DNA of 64,000 nucleotides, taken from Methylobacterium sp. E-065. GTDB taxonomy: Bacteria; Pseudomonadota; Alphaproteobacteria; Rhizobiales; Beijerinckiaceae. Shown here in pieces: positions 61,999 to 64,000 of the stretch. A program made the translations under genes and the position numbers. Each line of letters opens with the position of its first letter. Positions within the stretch are counted from its first letter, which is position 1. The notes below the pieces were generated by a model. It was not told the DNA's origin, searched no databases, and saw nothing but the letters and a program-made list of their open reading frames with translations. The DNA is taken from the NCBI RefSeq assembly GCF_022829605.1, contig NZ_JAKSYD010000106.1, positions 62,001-126,000 of the forward strand. The letters are read 5' to 3'.

Positions 61999-64000
61999 GT
62001 GCGATTGGACGAGACGATGACCCTGCCTCAGCCCGCGCTCCAGCCGGTCTCCGCGTCCGGCGCGGCGACGCCGGAGATCGGACCCGTGCTTCCGCCTGAG
62101 GCACCGCTGGCGATGCCGGTTCAGAACCTGTCGCGCTGGGACGCGACAGTCGCCCACCGACCCGCGCATCAGCGCCGCAGCCCCTGGCTTGCGCGGCTCT
62201 GGGTGTTCGGCGGCGCGTTGGCGCTCACGGCTTACGGCGGCTGGCAGATGGTCGAGACCGTGTCGGTCTCCGGCAGCCCGACCGCGCTCCAGCTCGCCCT
62301 CGTTGTCCTGTTCTGCCTGACGTTCTCGTGGATCGCGCTGGCCTTCACCAGCGGGCTGCTGGGCTTCGCGATGCTGCTGCGCCGCGAACGTCCGTCGCCG
62401 ACGAGTCCGGCGGCGCTGACGACCCGGACCGCGATCCTGATGCCGGTCTACAACGAGGCGACGGCCCGCACCTTCGCGGGCGTCGAGGCGATGCGGGAGG
62501 CCGTGGAAGCGACCGGCCTCGGGCGGCATTTCGATTGGTTCGTGCTGTCCGATTCAACGCAGGCCGATGCCTGGATCGCCGAGGAGCGCGCCTTCCTCGA
62601 CCTGCGCCACCGCCTCGGCCCGGACGCGCGCCTCTACTACCGCCACCGGCCGAAGAACCACCACCGCAAGGCCGGCAATATCGGCGATTTCGTCACCCGA
62701 TGGGGCGGCCGCTACGACCACATGCTCGTGCTCGATGCCGACAGCCTGATGAACGGTCCGGCGATCGTGGCGCTCGCCGCCGCCATGGAGGCGGACCCGG
62801 ATGCCGGCATCATCCAGACGCTGCCGCTGATCATCAACCGCAACACGCTGTTCGCCCGGCTTCAGCAATTCGCCGCGCGGATCTACGGCCCGGTGATCGC
62901 CGCGGGGCTCTCCGCATGGTCCGGCCGGGACGGTAATTACTGGGGCCACAACGCCATCATCCGGACCCGCGCCTTCGCGGAATCCTGCGGCCTGCCGGAT
63001 CTGCCGGGCAAGCCCCCCTTCGGCGGCCATATCCTGTCGCACGACTTCGTGGAGGCCGCTCTGATCCGCCGGGCCGGCTGGGCGGTCTACATGCTGCATC
63101 GCCTGGAGGGCTCCTACGAGGAGAGCCCGCCATCCCTGATCGACGTGGCTGTCCGTGACCGGCGCTGGGCCCAGGGCAACCTCCAGCACGCCCGGGTGAT
63201 CGGCGCCGCGGGCCTGCATCCGGCCACCCGCCAGCACTTCGCTACCGGGATCGCCGGCTATCTCGCCTCGCCGCTCTGGCTGCTGCAGCTGGTGGTGGGT
63301 ATCCTGCTGGTCCTCCAGACCGCCACGGAGCGACCGGACTATTTCGGCGGTGCCGGCTTCTCGCCGGTCTTTCCGCGCTTCGACCCGGTCCGCGCGCTCC
63401 AGCTGTTCGGTCTGACCATGGCGGTGCTGCTGGCGCCGAAATTTCTGGGTCTGATCCTCGCCCTGCTCGACCGGTCGGTTCGGCAGGCCTGCGGCGGCGG
63501 CGGGCGGCTCGTCCTGTCCAGCTTGGTCGAGATCCTGCTTTCGGCCCTGGTCGCGCCGGTGGCGATGGTGGTTCAATCCGGCTCCGTTATGAGCATCCTG
63601 CTCGGGCGCGACACGGGCTGGAACCCGCAGCGCCGCGACGATGGCTCGATCCCGCTGCGCGACATCGTCGGCCGTCACACGTGGCACACGCTGCTCGGTG
63701 TCGTGGCGGGCATCTCGGCCTTCGCCATCGCGACCTCGCTGTTCCTCTGGATGAGCCCCACGATCGTGGGCCTGGTGCTGGCCATCCCGATCTCCTGGGC
63801 CAGCGGCCAGCTCGGTCTGGGACTGGCGCTCAAACGCCGGCGCCTGCTCGCCACACCGGAGGAGGTCGCACCCCCCGCAATCGCAACCCGTGCCGCTCAC
63901 CTGGCGGCCCGCAACGTGGAAGCCGGGTTCGACGAGGCCGATTCCCTCGCCGTGCTCCACGCCGACCCGAACCTGGCCGAGACGCATGCCGACATGCTGC
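61999..64000 (+). CDS. opgH: glucan biosynthesis glucosyltransferase OpgH (3' end beyond window)
   Basis: 667 codons are visible without a stop. A cytoplasmic N-terminus, two membrane helices (about 65-90, 95-122) and a GT2 catalytic domain with TAILMPVYNEATARTFAGV, LDADSLMNG, HDFVEAALI and the RRWAQGNLQH motif are followed by at least five more helices. OpgH polymerises UDP-glucose into beta-1,2-linked glucan and exports it. The start chosen is GTG 61999. An in-frame ATG lies at 62017. It follows opgG by 33 bp, same operon. Confidence 0.93.
   Translation, partial: MRLDETMTLPQPALQPVSASGAATPEIGPVLPPEAPLAMPVQNLSRWDATVAHRPAHQRRSPWLARLWVFGGALALTAYGGWQMVETVSVSGSPTALQLALVVLFCLTFSWIALAFTSGLLGFAMLLRRERPSPTSPAALTTRTAILMPVYNEATARTFAGVEAMREAVEATGLGRHFDWFVLSDSTQADAWIAEERAFLDLRHRLGPDARLYYRHRPKNHHRKAGNIGDFVTRWGGRYDHMLVLDADSLMNGPAIVALAAAMEADPDAGIIQTLPLIINRNTLFARLQQFAARIYGPVIAAGLSAWSGRDGNYWGHNAIIRTRAFAESCGLPDLPGKPPFGGHILSHDFVEAALIRRAGWAVYMLHRLEGSYEESPPSLIDVAVRDRRWAQGNLQHARVIGAAGLHPATRQHFATGIAGYLASPLWLLQLVVGILLVLQTATERPDYFGGAGFSPVFPRFDPVRALQLFGLTMAVLLAPKFLGLILALLDRSVRQACGGGGRLVLSSLVEILLSALVAPVAMVVQSGSVMSILLGRDTGWNPQRRDDGSIPLRDIVGRHTWHTLLGVVAGISAFAIATSLFLWMSPTIVGLVLAIPISWASGQLGLGLALKRRRLLATPEEVAPPAIATRAAHLAARNVEAGFDEADSLAVLHADPNLAETHADML

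Overview
The window is GC-rich chromosomal DNA from an alphaproteobacterium of the order Hyphomicrobiales (Rhizobiales). The best guess is Methylobacterium or Methylorubrum. Reasons: high GC with short AT-rich intergenic islands, the gene order hemW-rdgB-rph/hrcA, ftsE/ftsX beside a zinc-ribbon gene, a twin-TM HIG1 protein-pduO-etfBA-hbd block, DUF2312/GapR, DUF1236, DUF2852, DUF4175, an intracellular PHB depolymerase, and promoters of the form GGAAC-N16/17-CGTT, as used by the general stress sigma factor EcfG of Methylobacterium. No phage, integrase, CRISPR array or intact insertion sequence was seen. Almost everything is core genome.

Layout. 1-8733 (minus): a 3'-truncated exoR-like gene coupled to ilvD, a transglutaminase gene, then poxB-lutA-lutB-lutC (pyruvate oxidase plus the LUD/Fe-S lactate oxidation complex). 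8913-15812: a DUF2267 protein, a small gene behind an EcfG-type promoter, a coiled-coil membrane protein, peptidase dcp, an extensin-like protein, an L,D-transpeptidase and a lone receiver domain. 15841-22392: rsmI-yraN diverging from lpoA, then hemW, rdgB-rph, and hrcA. 22.7-23.0 kb: a decayed LysE exporter. 23.0-29.3 kb: a dCache chemoreceptor, a Gly/Pro-rich DUF1236 protein with an EcfG-type promoter, an MHS-type transporter, a secreted hydrolase and gapR. 29.4-35.8 kb: purC, a Crp/Fnr regulator, a PAS protein, tRNA-Phe(GAA), maf-yacG, two small proteins and phaZ. 35.9-43.2 kb: DUF4175, HIG1, a PagL-like outer-membrane protein, pduO, etfB-etfA and hbd. 43.2-55 kb: a small membrane protein behind an EcfG-type promoter, a quinone oxidoreductase and solute-binding protein, a DUF938 methyltransferase, upp, a second chemoreceptor, DUF2852, TetR, a thioredoxin-like protein, a family 2 glycosyltransferase and AraC. 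55-64 kb: zinc-ribbon protein, ftsE-ftsX, ydcF, ptsN, hpf, and opgG with a truncated opgH.

How the parts fit. Three themes recur: envelope biogenesis (LDT, extensin-like, LpoA, FtsEX, PagL-like, OpgGH, ExoR), carbon and redox handling (LutABC/PoxB, ETF/Hbd, PhaZ), and stress control (three EcfG-type promoters, HrcA, Hpf, PtsN). The least expected items are the three EcfG-type promoters in front of uncharacterised genes, the 17-bp hairpin in front of opgG, the cluster of AT palindromes before the second chemoreceptor, the LysE pseudogene after hrcA, and the poxB-lutABC arrangement. I did not find a convincing new multi-gene system.
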